Below are positions 18,801-27,546 of a DNA stretch of 64,000 nucleotides, piece by piece (position 1 is the stretch's first letter; every line of letters starts with the position of its first letter). A model generated the notes under the pieces. The model had not been told where the DNA came from. It did not search any database and saw only the letters and a program-made list of their open reading frames with translations. The stretch spans positions 310,001 through 374,000 of the forward strand of contig NZ_SNWP01000011.1 of NCBI RefSeq assembly GCF_004361915.1. The letters are read 5' to 3'. Both the position numbers and the translations under genes were made by a program. The DNA comes from Sediminibacterium goheungense (GTDB taxonomy: Bacteria; Bacteroidota; Bacteroidia; Chitinophagales; Chitinophagaceae).

Positions 18801-18992
18801 ACTTTTGGTAATGCCAATGATAAGCACAGTGCCATCACCATGGTAAGAACAGAGAATCCGAACCGCCAGTTCTACGTGCTGGAGCAACTACACGTATTAC
18901 CAGGTGTTACTTACTTAGCCAAAGTGCGTAACACAGAATCGGCGCATGGTGAAGAGAAGCATGAGGCGAAAAAAGAAGCAGAACACGCTTAA
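15885..18992 (+). CDS. actB: ACIII subunit ActB, molybdopterin-oxidoreductase-like iron-sulfur protein
   Basis: A 1035-residue protein. A twin-arginine motif sits unusually far in (RRDFLKYLG, 47-55) and ends in a lipobox-like VAASC with Cys67, so export by Tat and lipid anchoring are likely. Residues about 70-740 form the molybdopterin-oxidoreductase-like part, which in ACIII carries no Mo cofactor. The C-terminal ferredoxin-like domain begins at Cys779 with CTGCGACVVAC, CQHCDNAPCENVCP, CIGTRYCANNCP and CSFCVQ...CQQACP, enough for four Fe-S clusters. It links the quinol-oxidising ActC to the ActA hemes. Long Ala/Gly-rich stretches appear in the middle, for example near 545-560. Confidence 0.95.
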   Translation: MEKKYWQSFGELNQSEAYNKEVKDEFKEELPFVADESKSFMETAAPRRDFLKYLGFSTAAAAVAASCEMPVKKAIPFANKPEDIVPGISNYYATTYVQDGDVVSVLAKVRDGRPIKIEGNDLSPITKGGTSARVQASVLDLYDTARLRFPTIDGKEVTFEAVDKAVAAGIGGNVVILTSTLTSPSTKAVVAEFLAKYPGSRHVTYDAVSYSAMLLANEATYGVRGIPSYHFENAKAIVSLGADFLGTWLSPVEFAKQYAAGKKIDEKNPSMSKHIHFESVASLTGSNADEKYLHRPSETAAVAAALLSAVNGQGVSGISDAKLKAGIEKAAKALNENKGAALVVAGSNDVNVQIIVNAINNAVGAGGSTINWGVLDNQRAGVDADFAKLVDDMNAGAVNTLLIYGANPAYTWYDADKFKAGLKKVKTSVSFATKVDETAELCKIVAPDHHYLESWGDAEAKTGHFSFIQPTIYPLFKTRQWQDSLLKWSGNTNDYLAYLKNFWSAKLGGQTGWDKALQDGVISLGESATKPGTFNGAAVGAAVAAAASGKKGGKYELVLYEKVGIGAGQGAANPWLQELPDPVTRATWDNYVIVSPALARTILDIDLNNGGQADAYEVNPPKKVVKVTANGKEISLPVLIIPGTHPDTIGIAVGYGRSNNLGKAAEGVGKNAFPLATLSNGVVSFNNSSVEIAVTGEKYPVALTQTHNRYDTTQGNRTEVMKELTLADYKKHPTEIRDERDHELKPWGGLEKFESQGTIYPVYDRPGIKWGMSVDLNTCTGCGACVVACNAENNVSVVGKPEVLRGHEMHWLRIDRYYSGDMDNPNVVFQPLMCQHCDNAPCENVCPVAATNHSSEGINQMTYNRCIGTRYCANNCPYKVRRFNWADYTGSDSFPNNQVGEVNDVVLNMNDDLTRMVLNPDVTVRSRGVIEKCSFCVQRLQESKLKAKKDSRPLVDSDIKVACQQACPTNAITFGNANDKHSAITMVRTENPNRQFYVLEQLHVLPGVTYLAKVRNTESAHGEEKHEAKKEAEHA

Positions 18993-18993
18993 A

Positions 18994-19056
18994 GTGAGTA
19001 GTGAGTAGTCAGTAGTGAGCAGATCAAATACTCACTACTGACTACTCACTACTCAC
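18994..19056. repeat. Perfect 26-bp hairpin of GTGAGTAGT words between actB and actC
   Basis: The arms at 18994-19019 and 19031-19056 are perfect reverse complements over 26 bp with an 11-base loop. They are built from GTGAGTA and GTCAGTA heptamers. There is no U-run, so it is not a classical terminator; it lies inside the operon. Related hairpins are at 27469 and 54589. Confidence 0.8.
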
Positions 19057-19090
19057 CAAAAAGATCTAAAATAACTATGGACCATTACCG

Positions 19091-20560
19091 ATGGCCCATG
19101 GACCAAAAAAAGACCAGATGCATTTAAAGTACGAATCACAGCTCAGGGAACCGTTGGTGTACGGTGATAAGAATTACCATCAGGTAACCGAAGACATCGT
19201 AAGACCTATCGAAGCCAAGCCAACCAAATTGTGGTATATCGGCTTCTATATTTCTGTTGCCCTATTGTTGTTTGGTGTGTATAGCGTTTACCGTGAGGTT
19301 ACTTACGGTATTGGCCAGTGGAACCTGAACAAAACCATCGGTTGGGGTTGGGACATCACCAACTTCGTATGGTGGGTAGGTATTGGTCACGCAGGTACGC
19401 TGATTTCAGCGATCCTTTTGCTGTTCCGTCAGGGATGGAGAACCGGTGTAAACCGTGCAGCTGAAGCCATGACCATCTTCGCGGTAATGTGTGCGGGTCA
19501 GTTCCCGATCTTCCACATGGGTCGTGTATGGATGGCTTTCTTCGTACTTCCTTATCCTAATACACGTGGTCCATTATGGGTAAACTTTAACTCACCTCTG
19601 TTGTGGGACGTATTTGCGATCTCAACTTATTTTACGGTATCTCTTTTATTCTGGTACTCTGGTCTGATTCCTGACTTTGCAACGGTTCGTGACCGTGCAT
19701 TCACCAAACTGCGTAAGCGTTTATACGGTATTGCATCTTTTGGCTGGACAGGTTCTACCAAACACTGGCAGCGTCATGAAAGTCTTTCACTGGTACTGGC
19801 TGGTTTGAGTACACCACTCGTACTTTCTGTACATACCATTGTATCCTTCGACTTCGCCACATCCGTAATACCTGGATGGCATACCACGATCTTCCCGCCA
19901 TATTTCGTTGCGGGTGCGATCTTCTCCGGTTTTGCCATGGTACAAACCCTGATGGTGATTGTTCGTAAAGTATTCGGTATGGAAGATTACATTACGATGG
20001 GGCACATTGAGGCGATGAATAAAGTAATTGTATTAACAGGTTCTATTGTGGGTGTAGCCTACCTTACTGAGTTATTCATGGGATGGTACAGCCAGAACAA
20101 ATATGAAGGTTATACCTTCTGGTACAGCCGTGCTTACCTGTTCAGTCCATATGGCTGGAGCTACTGGGGTATGATGGCTTGTAACGTACTGAGCCCGCAG
20201 ATTTTCTGGTTCCGCAAAATGAGAAGAAACCTGTTCGTAACCTTCTTCATGAGTATTATCGTGAATATTGGTATGTGGTTCGAGCGTTTCGTAATCATCG
20301 TTACCTCACTGTACCGCGATTACCTTCCTTCCAGCTGGTCTGTATACTACAGCCCAACTATCTGGGAAATCGGTTTCTATGCAGGAACATTCGGTTTATT
20401 CTTTACCTGCTTCTTCCTCTTCGCAAAATACTTCCCTGTAATTGCGATAGCAGAGATTAAGTATGTACTGAAAACAACCGGTGAAGGCTATAAAAATAAA
20501 ATGGGCAATATCGAAGAGCAGAAACTCGAAGAGTTTGTTCATGAGCAGGCACACCATTGA
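19091..20560 (+). CDS. actC: ACIII subunit ActC, NrfD-like quinol-oxidising membrane protein
   Basis: A 489-residue polytopic protein of the NrfD/PsrC family with about ten transmembrane helices, the first at WYIGFYISVALLLFGVYSVY. The blocks WWVGIGHAGTLISAILLL, FAVMCAGQFPIFHMGRVW and LWDVFAISTYFTVSLLFWY are typical of ActC, which holds the quinol site and a proposed proton path. The C-terminus is a hydrophilic tail ending HEQAHH. The ATG at 19091 gives MAHGPKKDQMHLKYESQLRE, the usual N-terminus. It faces ActB in the complex. Confidence 0.95.
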   Translation: MAHGPKKDQMHLKYESQLREPLVYGDKNYHQVTEDIVRPIEAKPTKLWYIGFYISVALLLFGVYSVYREVTYGIGQWNLNKTIGWGWDITNFVWWVGIGHAGTLISAILLLFRQGWRTGVNRAAEAMTIFAVMCAGQFPIFHMGRVWMAFFVLPYPNTRGPLWVNFNSPLLWDVFAISTYFTVSLLFWYSGLIPDFATVRDRAFTKLRKRLYGIASFGWTGSTKHWQRHESLSLVLAGLSTPLVLSVHTIVSFDFATSVIPGWHTTIFPPYFVAGAIFSGFAMVQTLMVIVRKVFGMEDYITMGHIEAMNKVIVLTGSIVGVAYLTELFMGWYSQNKYEGYTFWYSRAYLFSPYGWSYWGMMACNVLSPQIFWFRKMRRNLFVTFFMSIIVNIGMWFERFVIIVTSLYRDYLPSSWSVYYSPTIWEIGFYAGTFGLFFTCFFLFAKYFPVIAIAEIKYVLKTTGEGYKNKMGNIEEQKLEEFVHEQAHH

Positions 20561-20568
20561 TAATGTGT

Positions 20569-20708
20569 CAATTTGAAAATTTGAAAATTTGAAAATGATG
20601 ATTTGATAGTTTGTTAATTGAATAGTTTGAATCCTGAAAAGCGAAGCCTTACTTCTTCCATTTTCAAATTTTCAAATTTTCAAATTTTCAAATTTTCAAA
20701 TTGTCTAA
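20569..20708. repeat. TTTGAAAA repeat block between actC and actD
   Basis: Two or three copies of AATTTGAA after actC are answered by five copies of its complement TTTTCAAA just before actD, giving an AT-rich inverted repeat of more than 20 bp per arm. No gene is seen. Confidence 0.7.
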
Positions 20709-20718
20709 TTAAATAAAC

Positions 20719-21309
20719 ATGGCAAAAAAGAAATTCGTAGTAGGCTGTTTTGATGATGAAGCAGTATTGTTTCCTGCGGTGAAGAAAGTTCGTACGTCGG
20801 GATACAAGATTCATGATGTGTATACGCCATTTGCGGTACATGGTCTGGATCATGCACTGGGTTTGAGGGAAACCAGTTTGCATACTGCCGGCTTTATCTA
20901 TGGTATCACAGGTACCACTACAGCACTCAGTTGCATCAGCTGGATCTTTACCCGCGACTGGCCTTTGAACATTGGTGGTAAACCACACTTTGCATTACCT
21001 GCATGGGTACCCATCATGTTCGAGTTAACAGTACTGTTTGCAGCGGTAGGTATGGTACTTACTTTCTGCTACCTCTGCCAGCTGGCTCCATTTGTGAAAA
21101 AACATCATTTCCATGCACGCGCTACAGACGATCTGTTTGTAATGGTGATAGAGTGTACCGATAAAACCAATGTAGATGACCTGAAAGCTTTCCTGAGCAG
21201 CAATGGTGCTGTTGAAACCGATGTGCAGGTGGCAGAAGAAGGTTGGTGGTTAGGTCGTTACGACAAAGACGAAATGATGTTTGAAAACAAAGAAATCGTT
21301 GCTGCTTAA
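20719..21309 (+). CDS. actD: ACIII subunit ActD (DUF3341)
   Basis: A 196-residue protein of the DUF3341 family. It starts with a ferredoxin-like segment (KFVVGCFDDEAVLFPAVKKV), followed by YTPFAVHGLDHALGL. Two transmembrane helices follow (about 54-75 and 98-122; the loop between includes WPLNIGGKP). It ends in a soluble domain with VIECTDKTNVDDLKAFL. ActD is a membrane subunit of ACIII that packs beside ActC. It ends 18 bp before the actE start. Confidence 0.93.
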   Translation: MAKKKFVVGCFDDEAVLFPAVKKVRTSGYKIHDVYTPFAVHGLDHALGLRETSLHTAGFIYGITGTTTALSCISWIFTRDWPLNIGGKPHFALPAWVPIMFELTVLFAAVGMVLTFCYLCQLAPFVKKHHFHARATDDLFVMVIECTDKTNVDDLKAFLSSNGAVETDVQVAEEGWWLGRYDKDEMMFENKEIVAA

Positions 21310-21327
21310 TTTTTGAATACTAAGAAG

Positions 21328-21951
21328 ATGAAGAAATTACTGATCATAGCTGTTGCCGCCACTGCTACCACCATTGTAGCCTGTAGCGATGTAAAGCGTA
21401 CACCAGGTACCATCTATATGCCTGATATGGCCACCAGCCGTGCCTACGAATCTTATGCAGATCATAGCAATCTGACAGAAAAAGGTATTCACTATACGGC
21501 TATGCCCGTGGAAGGAACCATCGCGAGAGGTTCTGAAATGCCTTTCCATATTGCCAAAGATGCACCCGGCGATACGACCAATTACTATGCATCGCGTGCA
21601 GTGGCCAATCCGATCGATTCAATGACGGAAACAGAAACCAAAGAAGCGGAACGTTTATACCAGATTAACTGTGGTATCTGCCATGGTAATAAACTGGATG
21701 GTAACGGACCACTGTATAAAGGTGGGGAAGGTCCATACGCTGCAAAACCTGCTACACTGGTAGGTGATGCGAAATATGAGTCGATGCCTGAAGGACAAAT
21801 GTTTTATTCTGTGGCTTACGGTAAAAACATGATGGGTTCTTATGCGTCACAATTAAGCCGCAAACAGCGTTGGATGGTGATTAAGTATATCAAGGGCAAA
21901 CAAAAAGAAGCAAAAGCAAATGCTGCTCCGGCTGCACCTGCTGCAAAATAA
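21328..21951 (+). CDS. actE: ACIII subunit ActE, monoheme cytochrome c lipoprotein
   Basis: A 207-residue lipoprotein (MKKLLIIAVAATATTIVACS, Cys19 of the lipobox). The ATG at 21328 was chosen over a TTG at 21313. One c-type heme site, CGICH, lies at 115-119, with a likely axial Met in the GKNMMGSY stretch. The segment MPDMATSRAYESYADHS is typical of ActE. It contributes one heme c to alternative complex III at the periplasmic face. The C-terminus is Lys/Ala-rich. Confidence 0.92.
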   Translation: MKKLLIIAVAATATTIVACSDVKRTPGTIYMPDMATSRAYESYADHSNLTEKGIHYTAMPVEGTIARGSEMPFHIAKDAPGDTTNYYASRAVANPIDSMTETETKEAERLYQINCGICHGNKLDGNGPLYKGGEGPYAAKPATLVGDAKYESMPEGQMFYSVAYGKNMMGSYASQLSRKQRWMVIKYIKGKQKEAKANAAPAAPAAK

Positions 21952-22008
21952 ACATAGTATTAAATCCCAGCTCCGGGCTTTGCTCCGGAAAAGATTAAAA
22001 GAATAAAA

Positions 22009-23238
22009 ATGGCATCTATCAAAACGCAATTTGAAATACCCGGTAAAATGAAGACATGGTCCTATGCCCTTATTGGTGTGGGTCTGGTTGCACTGGTGGC
22101 AGGTCTTGTTATCAAGGGTTTTAGCGCCGATGAACATGAGCAGACTCAGTTCTGGGGTACACTGATGTATAACACCATTTTCTGGACACTGATCTGTAAT
22201 GCCAGTATGTTCTTTATCTGCGTTACTACACTGGCCATGGGCGGCTGGCAGCAATCTTTCCGCCGTATCCCTGAAGCCATTTCTACCATGGTGCCTATTT
22301 TCGGTGCCATCACTTTTGCCGTTTTGATTTATGTAGTAGCAGGTCATAAACACCATATCTACCATTGGTTAGATAGTGAAGCTGTTGCCAATGATCCGAT
22401 CTTAAAAGGAAAAGCAGGCTTCCTGAATCCAGTATTCTTCATTGTATGGACCACCCTCACCATTGGTTTGTGGAGCATACTCGGATGGAGAATGCGTCAG
22501 TTAAGCAGTGAAGCAGATGAAGCACCAATGGACGCAGAAAAAGGTGCCAGCTTTATCTGGAGAAATACCATCCGCGCAGCCTTATTTACTGTATGGTTTG
22601 CCTTAACCGTAGGTTCAACCATTCCATGGTTATGGATGATGAGTATCGACGCACACTGGTATTCTACCATGTACAGCTGGTACACATTTGCAAGCTCATT
22701 CGTTTCAGGTATGTCGTTGGTGGCATTGTGGGTTATTTATCTTAAGAACAAAGGTTATCTTGAACTTACTTCTCAGGAGCACCTGCACGATATTGGTAAA
22801 TTCATGTTTGCGTTTTCTATCTTCTGGACCTATCTGTGGTTCTCTCAGTATATGCTGATCTGGTACGCAAACATTCCGGAAGAAACTGTATACTTTAAAC
22901 ACAGGGTACAGGGGCCATACAAAGGCATCTTCTTCCTGAACCTGATCATCAACTTTTTGTGTCCTTTGTTGATCCTGATGAAGCGTTCAGCCAAGAGAAA
23001 TTACACATTGATAACTTTTATGGCAGTATTAATCATCTTTGGGCATTGGATTGATTTTTACCAGATGGTAATGGGCAGTCTGTCGAAAGAACATGTAACC
23101 CTCGGATGGCTCGACTTCGGTATCCTGAGCTTGTTTGTAGGTATGATGATACTGGGTGTAGGTAAAGCGCTGACAAAAAAACCATTGGTTCCGAAATATC
23201 ATCCTTTCCTGAAAGAGAGTGTGATACACCAGGTATAG
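22009..23238 (+). CDS. actF: ACIII subunit ActF, NrfD-like membrane protein
   Basis: A 409-residue polytopic protein with about ten helices, starting at WSYALIGVGLVALVAGLVIKG. It contains FWGTLMYNTIFWTLICNASM, GHKHHIYHWLD and SQYMLIWYANIPEETVYF, the last a strong ActF signature. ActF is the second NrfD-like subunit of ACIII, which lacks the quinol site of ActC and may serve proton movement or assembly. It lies 57 bp after actE and is followed by a TTTGAAAA hairpin before the oxidase genes. Confidence 0.94.
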   Translation: MASIKTQFEIPGKMKTWSYALIGVGLVALVAGLVIKGFSADEHEQTQFWGTLMYNTIFWTLICNASMFFICVTTLAMGGWQQSFRRIPEAISTMVPIFGAITFAVLIYVVAGHKHHIYHWLDSEAVANDPILKGKAGFLNPVFFIVWTTLTIGLWSILGWRMRQLSSEADEAPMDAEKGASFIWRNTIRAALFTVWFALTVGSTIPWLWMMSIDAHWYSTMYSWYTFASSFVSGMSLVALWVIYLKNKGYLELTSQEHLHDIGKFMFAFSIFWTYLWFSQYMLIWYANIPEETVYFKHRVQGPYKGIFFLNLIINFLCPLLILMKRSAKRNYTLITFMAVLIIFGHWIDFYQMVMGSLSKEHVTLGWLDFGILSLFVGMMILGVGKALTKKPLVPKYHPFLKESVIHQV

Positions 23239-23241
23239 ATG

Positions 23242-23356
23242 TTAATTTGAAAATTTGAAAATTTGGAAATTTGAAAATTATAGAGTTGGAGAAAATTTAG
23301 AAAATAGCAAACAAAAGCATTTTCAAATTTTCAAATTCTCAAATTTTCAAATTGAT
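23242..23356. repeat. TTTGAAAA repeat block between actF and coxB
   Basis: AATTTGAAAATTTG words after actF and TTTTCAAATTTTCAAATT words before coxB form an AT-rich inverted repeat that separates the ACIII and oxidase parts of the operon. Confidence 0.7.
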
Positions 23357-23373
23357 TAAATACTGATAGCATT

Positions 23374-24453
23374 ATGACAATGTTTTTAACCATAGCCGTA
23401 ATTGTACTGATTTTTGTAGTGATATTTCAGATCGCTAAAGCGAGTGAATATGTATCGGTACTGAAAGGAGAAGAAGTAAGCCGTAAACAAAACAACAAGA
23501 TTAACGGATTTCTGATGATCGGATTCCTGGTGTTGGGCCTGTTTGGTGTATGGTACTGTAATGAACTGTACTACGGAAAAACACTGCTCGTTCATGATGC
23601 AGCCAGTGTAGAGGGTGCACGTGTTGATTCTATGTTGTGGGTAACACTCGCTGTTACCGGTATCGTGTTTATTCTTACACAGATCGTTTTATTCTGGTTT
23701 GCCTATAAATACCAGGAGAGTGAGAACCGTAAAGTATTCTTCTTCCCACATAACAATAAACTGGAAGTTATCTGGACTGTTATTCCTGCCATTGCATTAA
23801 CTGTACTGGTAGTAATTGGTTTGCGTAACTGGTTCCTGTTTACAGGGGAACCTCCACAGAATGCAATGGTGGTAGAAGTTACCGGTAAGCAGTTTGGCTG
23901 GATTTACCGTTATCCCGGAAAAGATGGTTCTTTTGGTAAGAAGTATTATAAAAATATTGACAACGCATCTAACAGCCTTGGTTTAATCTGGGACGATAAA
24001 TTGGGTCATGACGATGTGGTAATGGAGCAGACCATGTACCTCGTAAAAGGTAAGCCCGTTAAATTGATCATCGGATCAAGAGACGTTATCCATGATGTGG
24101 GTCTGGTGCATTTCCGTATGAAAATGGATGCAGTACCAGGTATTCCTACTACCATGTGGTTTACGCCAAAATATACCACTAAGGAGATGAAGGAAATCAC
24201 CGGCAACCCTAACTTCCAGTACGAAATCAGCTGCGATCAGATGTGCGGTAATGGTCACTACTCTATGAAAGGTGTCATTGAAGTGGTAGATCAGGAAGAG
24301 TTTGATGCCTGGATGGTAAAACAAAAACCTTATTATGTTCAGCAGTTCCCTGAGAAAGATCCTGCTGCACCCAAAGCGGTTGCTGATACAGCTGCCAAAA
24401 CAGCTTCAGTAAAACCTGTTGAAGCAGCAAAGAAAGCAGTAGCCAAAATGTAA
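23374..24453 (+). CDS. coxB: Cytochrome c oxidase subunit II
   Basis: A 359-residue protein with three predicted N-terminal helices (about 3-21, 46-64, 88-112), one more than the usual two. The periplasmic cupredoxin domain has the binuclear CuA motif with Cys287, Cys291, His295 and Met298 (CDQMCGNGHYSM), and the earlier His in GLVHF. The residue between the two Cys is Gln where Glu is common. No cytochrome c domain is fused to the C-terminus, which is instead an Ala/Lys-rich tail. It accepts electrons from ACIII or a mobile carrier and passes them to subunit I. Confidence 0.95.
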   Translation: MTMFLTIAVIVLIFVVIFQIAKASEYVSVLKGEEVSRKQNNKINGFLMIGFLVLGLFGVWYCNELYYGKTLLVHDAASVEGARVDSMLWVTLAVTGIVFILTQIVLFWFAYKYQESENRKVFFFPHNNKLEVIWTVIPAIALTVLVVIGLRNWFLFTGEPPQNAMVVEVTGKQFGWIYRYPGKDGSFGKKYYKNIDNASNSLGLIWDDKLGHDDVVMEQTMYLVKGKPVKLIIGSRDVIHDVGLVHFRMKMDAVPGIPTTMWFTPKYTTKEMKEITGNPNFQYEISCDQMCGNGHYSMKGVIEVVDQEEFDAWMVKQKPYYVQQFPEKDPAAPKAVADTAAKTASVKPVEAAKKAVAKM

Positions 24454-24516
24454 AACATTGTGCAACCGAAATACGAAGCGGTTGTTATCATTGATAGAAA
24501 TTTTTAAAAGAAGATT

Positions 24517-26337
24517 ATGAGTAACGAAGCAGTAGTGCATGCACATGGAGCAGTGGCCACACATGAGGGTCATGGCGATCATCATCATGAGCATCATCAT
24601 CATGAGACTTTTATTACGAAGTATGTATTTAGTCAGGATCATAAAATGATCGCCAAACAGTTCCTGATCACCGGTATGGTGTGGGCTGTGTTGGGTGGTC
24701 TGATGAGCGTACTCTTCCGTTTACAACTGGGTTATCCGGATGCTACTTTCCCATGGCTGGAAGATATTCTGGGCAAATGGGCAAAAGGTGGCCGTATTAC
24801 ACAGGAAGCTTATTACGCGCTCGTTACCACACACGGTACTGTACTCGTATTCTTCGTATTAACAGCGGGTTTGAGCGGTACATTCGCCAACTTTCTGATT
24901 CCTTTGCAGGTAGGTGCACGTGATATGGCATCTCCTTTCATGAATATGCTGAGCTACTGGTTCTTCTTTGCAGCCAGTATCGTGATGCTGTCTTCTATGT
25001 TTGTGGAAACAGGTCCCTTCAGCGGTGGCTGGACAGCCTATCCTCCTTTAAGTGCCCTTGGTGATGCATCACCGGGTTCTAAAACCGGTATGGATATGTG
25101 GCTGATATCAATGGCATTGTTCGTGGTATCATCTCTCTTAGGTGGTCTGAACTATATTGCTACTGTACTCAACATGCGTACAAAAGGTATGAGCATGACC
25201 CGTTTGCCATTAACCATCTGGGCTCTGTTCTTTACCGCTGTACTGGGTGTATTATCATTCCCTGTACTCTTCTCTGGTTTCATCCTGTTGATTTTCGACA
25301 GAAACTTCGGAACCAGTTTTTACCTGTCAGATATCTTTATTAACGGCGTAGGTGCATTACCTAATGAAGGTGGTAGCGCCATCCTGTACCAGCACTTATT
25401 CTGGTTCCTCGGTCACCCTGAAGTATATATCATTCTGTTACCAGCCATGGGTATGGTATCTGAAATATTATCTGTGAACTCACGTAAACCTATCTTCGGT
25501 TATATGGCCATGATTGGTTCACTGTTTGCGATTGCGATCCTTGCCTTCCTCGTATGGGCGCACCACATGTTTGTAACAGGATTGAATCCTTTCTTAGGTT
25601 CCATCTTCGTATTACTTACCCTGTTGATTGCCGTTCCATCAGCTATCAAAGTATTTAACTGGTTAACTACTTTATGGAGAGGTAATATCCGCTTTACACC
25701 AGGTATGCTCTTCGCTATCGGTTTTGTAAGCTTATTTATCTCCGGTGGTTTAACAGGTATCTGGCTGGGTAACTCGGCACTGGATATTCACCTGCATGAT
25801 ACTTATTTCGTAATTGCGCACTTCCATATTGTAATGGGTGTGGCATCTATGTTCGGTATGTTTGCCGGTATTTACCACTGGTTCCCTAAAATGTATGGCA
25901 AGTACCTCAACAATACCATGGGCTATATCCACTTCTGGGTAACCCTGGCAGGTGCTTACCTCATTTTCTGGCCTATGCACTATGAAGGTCTGGCCGGTAT
26001 GCCACGTCGTTACTACGATTATAGCATCTGGGAAAGCTTTAAACAGTTCGTAGAACTGAACAGATTCATCAGTACTGTAGCAATGATTGTATTTGCTGTA
26101 CAGTTACTGTTCCTGTTTAACTTCTTCTACTCTATTTTCAAAGGTAGAAAAGTTACATCGCTCAATCCATGGGGTGCTACCACACTGGAGTGGACCACAC
26201 CCATCAATCCGGGTCATGGTAACTGGGTAGGTGAAATTCCTGAAGTACACCGTTGGGCATATGATTACGGTAAAGATGGTAAGGAGTTTATTGCACAAAC
26301 GACACCGGTGGGAGCAGATGAAAGTGAACATCATTAA
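24517..26337 (+). CDS. coxA: Cytochrome c oxidase subunit I
   Basis: A 606-residue, 12-helix heme-copper oxidase subunit. Metal ligands are visible: His106 in TTHGTVLVF (heme a), His300 and Tyr304 of HPEVY (CuB and the His-Tyr cross-link), His349/His350 (CuB) and His435/His437 of IAHFHIVMG (heme a3 and heme a). The HPEVY tyrosine marks a type A oxidase. The N-terminus has an unusual cytoplasmic His-rich run (eleven His within residues 8-29, DHHHEHHHHE). A strong terminator follows 51 bp later. Confidence 0.97.
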   Translation: MSNEAVVHAHGAVATHEGHGDHHHEHHHHETFITKYVFSQDHKMIAKQFLITGMVWAVLGGLMSVLFRLQLGYPDATFPWLEDILGKWAKGGRITQEAYYALVTTHGTVLVFFVLTAGLSGTFANFLIPLQVGARDMASPFMNMLSYWFFFAASIVMLSSMFVETGPFSGGWTAYPPLSALGDASPGSKTGMDMWLISMALFVVSSLLGGLNYIATVLNMRTKGMSMTRLPLTIWALFFTAVLGVLSFPVLFSGFILLIFDRNFGTSFYLSDIFINGVGALPNEGGSAILYQHLFWFLGHPEVYIILLPAMGMVSEILSVNSRKPIFGYMAMIGSLFAIAILAFLVWAHHMFVTGLNPFLGSIFVLLTLLIAVPSAIKVFNWLTTLWRGNIRFTPGMLFAIGFVSLFISGGLTGIWLGNSALDIHLHDTYFVIAHFHIVMGVASMFGMFAGIYHWFPKMYGKYLNNTMGYIHFWVTLAGAYLIFWPMHYEGLAGMPRRYYDYSIWESFKQFVELNRFISTVAMIVFAVQLLFLFNFFYSIFKGRKVTSLNPWGATTLEWTTPINPGHGNWVGEIPEVHRWAYDYGKDGKEFIAQTTPVGADESEHH

Positions 26338-26388
26338 TTGATGAAAACGCCTGTATTACCGGCAACGGCTACAGGATACAGATACAGT

Positions 26389-26420
26389 CAATGCTCCCGT
26401 TCAGCGGGAGCATTGTTTTT
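26389..26420 (+). terminator. Rho-independent terminator after coxA
   Basis: A perfect 11-bp stem (CAATGCTCCCG / CGGGAGCATTG) with a five-base loop, followed by TTTTT. It should end or attenuate transcription after coxA, so ctaB and the following genes may be expressed less or from their own promoter. Confidence 0.9.
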
Positions 26421-26445
26421 AGACTTGGAAATAGAGGATAGAAAA

Positions 26446-26502
26446 AATAAGGCCTGCCCTGAGTTAGCCCGCCCTGCGCGTAGTCGAAGGGTAGTCGAAG
26501 GG
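26446..26502. repeat. Interspersed GTCGAAGGG repeat fragment
   Basis: The GCCTGCCCTGAGTTAGCCC and CGTAGTCGAAGGG words, the latter partly duplicated, look like the small interspersed CCTTCGACTACG-type elements common in Bacteroidota intergenic DNA. It lies between the coxA terminator and ctaB. Confidence 0.45.
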
Positions 26503-26572
26503 AATAAGAAATAGGAAATAAAGAATATGTAAGGGATTAGGGTTTTGATATTGTGCAGACTAATCAGATTGA

Positions 26573-27472
26573 ATGACAGCAGAAACAAATGAATCAGCAT
26601 CGTTTTCGGTAGCGGCCAAAGTGAAAGATTACTTTCAGCTCATCAAATTTACGTTGAGCTTTACAGTGGTTTTTTCCTGTGTGGTTTGTTATCTGCTGGC
26701 ACCCAAAGTAGTGGAGTACGATCTGGGCATGATCATAGTTCTTTTTATTGCGGGTATGCTGGTAACAGGCAGTGCCAATGCCATTAACCAGGCAGTAGAA
26801 AAAGATACCGATGCCATGATGAAGAGAACCGGAAAAAGACCGGTAGCCAATGGCAGAATGAAACAACAGGAAGCCTATGTATTTGCATTGATTGCGGGTA
26901 TACTGGGCGTGGTAATGATGTGGTATTTTTTCAATCTTTCATCGGCCCTGTTATCGGCATTCAGCCTGTTTCTTTATGCGTATATCTATACGCCTTTGAA
27001 GAAGATTAATTCCATTGCTGTACTGGTAGGTGCTTTTCCGGGTGCCTTACCTTGTTTAATAGGATGGGTGGCAGGTAATGATGATTTCAGTGCGGGGGGA
27101 TGGATTTTATTCGGCATACAGTTTCTCTGGCAGTTCCCCCATTTCTGGGCCATTGCCTGGGTAGCTCACAGTGATTACAGTAAGGCCGGATTTAAATTGT
27201 TACCATCCGATCTGGGGCCAACAAAGTTTACCGCCCTACAAGCCGTGATGTATTCGGTGTTGATGATTCCGGTAGGTATTTTGCCTTATTATTTCGGATT
27301 AACCGGCGAAACCAGTATGTGGATCCTGATAGCAGCCAATATCGCTATGGTGATCCAAAGCCTGCGTCTGTACCGCGATATGGACGTAAAAGCAGCAAGA
27401 AGAGTGATGTTCAGCAGTTATATCTATTTACCGATTGTATTGCTGGCATTATTGGCAGATAAAATTAAGTGA
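26573..27472 (+). CDS. ctaB: Protoheme IX farnesyltransferase (heme O synthase)
   Basis: A 299-residue UbiA-family membrane protein with about eight or nine helices. It shows the prenyl-diphosphate-binding motif with Asn72, Asp78 and Asp80 (NQAVEKDTDAMMKRT), TGKRPVANGRM, YTPLKKINSIAVLVGAFPGA and the second acidic region HSDYSKAGFKLLP. It converts protoheme to heme O, the precursor of heme A for the oxidase encoded upstream. The ATG at 26573 gives a short hydrophilic N-terminus. Confidence 0.95.
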   Translation: MTAETNESASFSVAAKVKDYFQLIKFTLSFTVVFSCVVCYLLAPKVVEYDLGMIIVLFIAGMLVTGSANAINQAVEKDTDAMMKRTGKRPVANGRMKQQEAYVFALIAGILGVVMMWYFFNLSSALLSAFSLFLYAYIYTPLKKINSIAVLVGAFPGALPCLIGWVAGNDDFSAGGWILFGIQFLWQFPHFWAIAWVAHSDYSKAGFKLLPSDLGPTKFTALQAVMYSVLMIPVGILPYYFGLTGETSMWILIAANIAMVIQSLRLYRDMDVKAARRVMFSSYIYLPIVLLALLADKIK

Positions 27473-27518
27473 GTAGTCAGTAGTGAGTAAGGAAAAACAC
27501 TCACTACTGACTACTCAC
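27469..27518. repeat. Perfect 20-bp hairpin of GTGAGTAGT words
   Basis: Arms at 27469-27488 and 27499-27518 are perfect complements over 20 bp with a 10-base loop. The 5' arm overlaps the end of ctaB. It uses the same words as the hairpin at 18994. Confidence 0.8.
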
Positions 27519-27546
27519 TGCTCACTATACAACAAAACAAATCGAG

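Noticed and set aside
23374..24453. caa3-type subunit II with fused cytochrome c
   Set aside because: No CXXCH is present after the CuA domain; the tail is Ala/Lys-rich.
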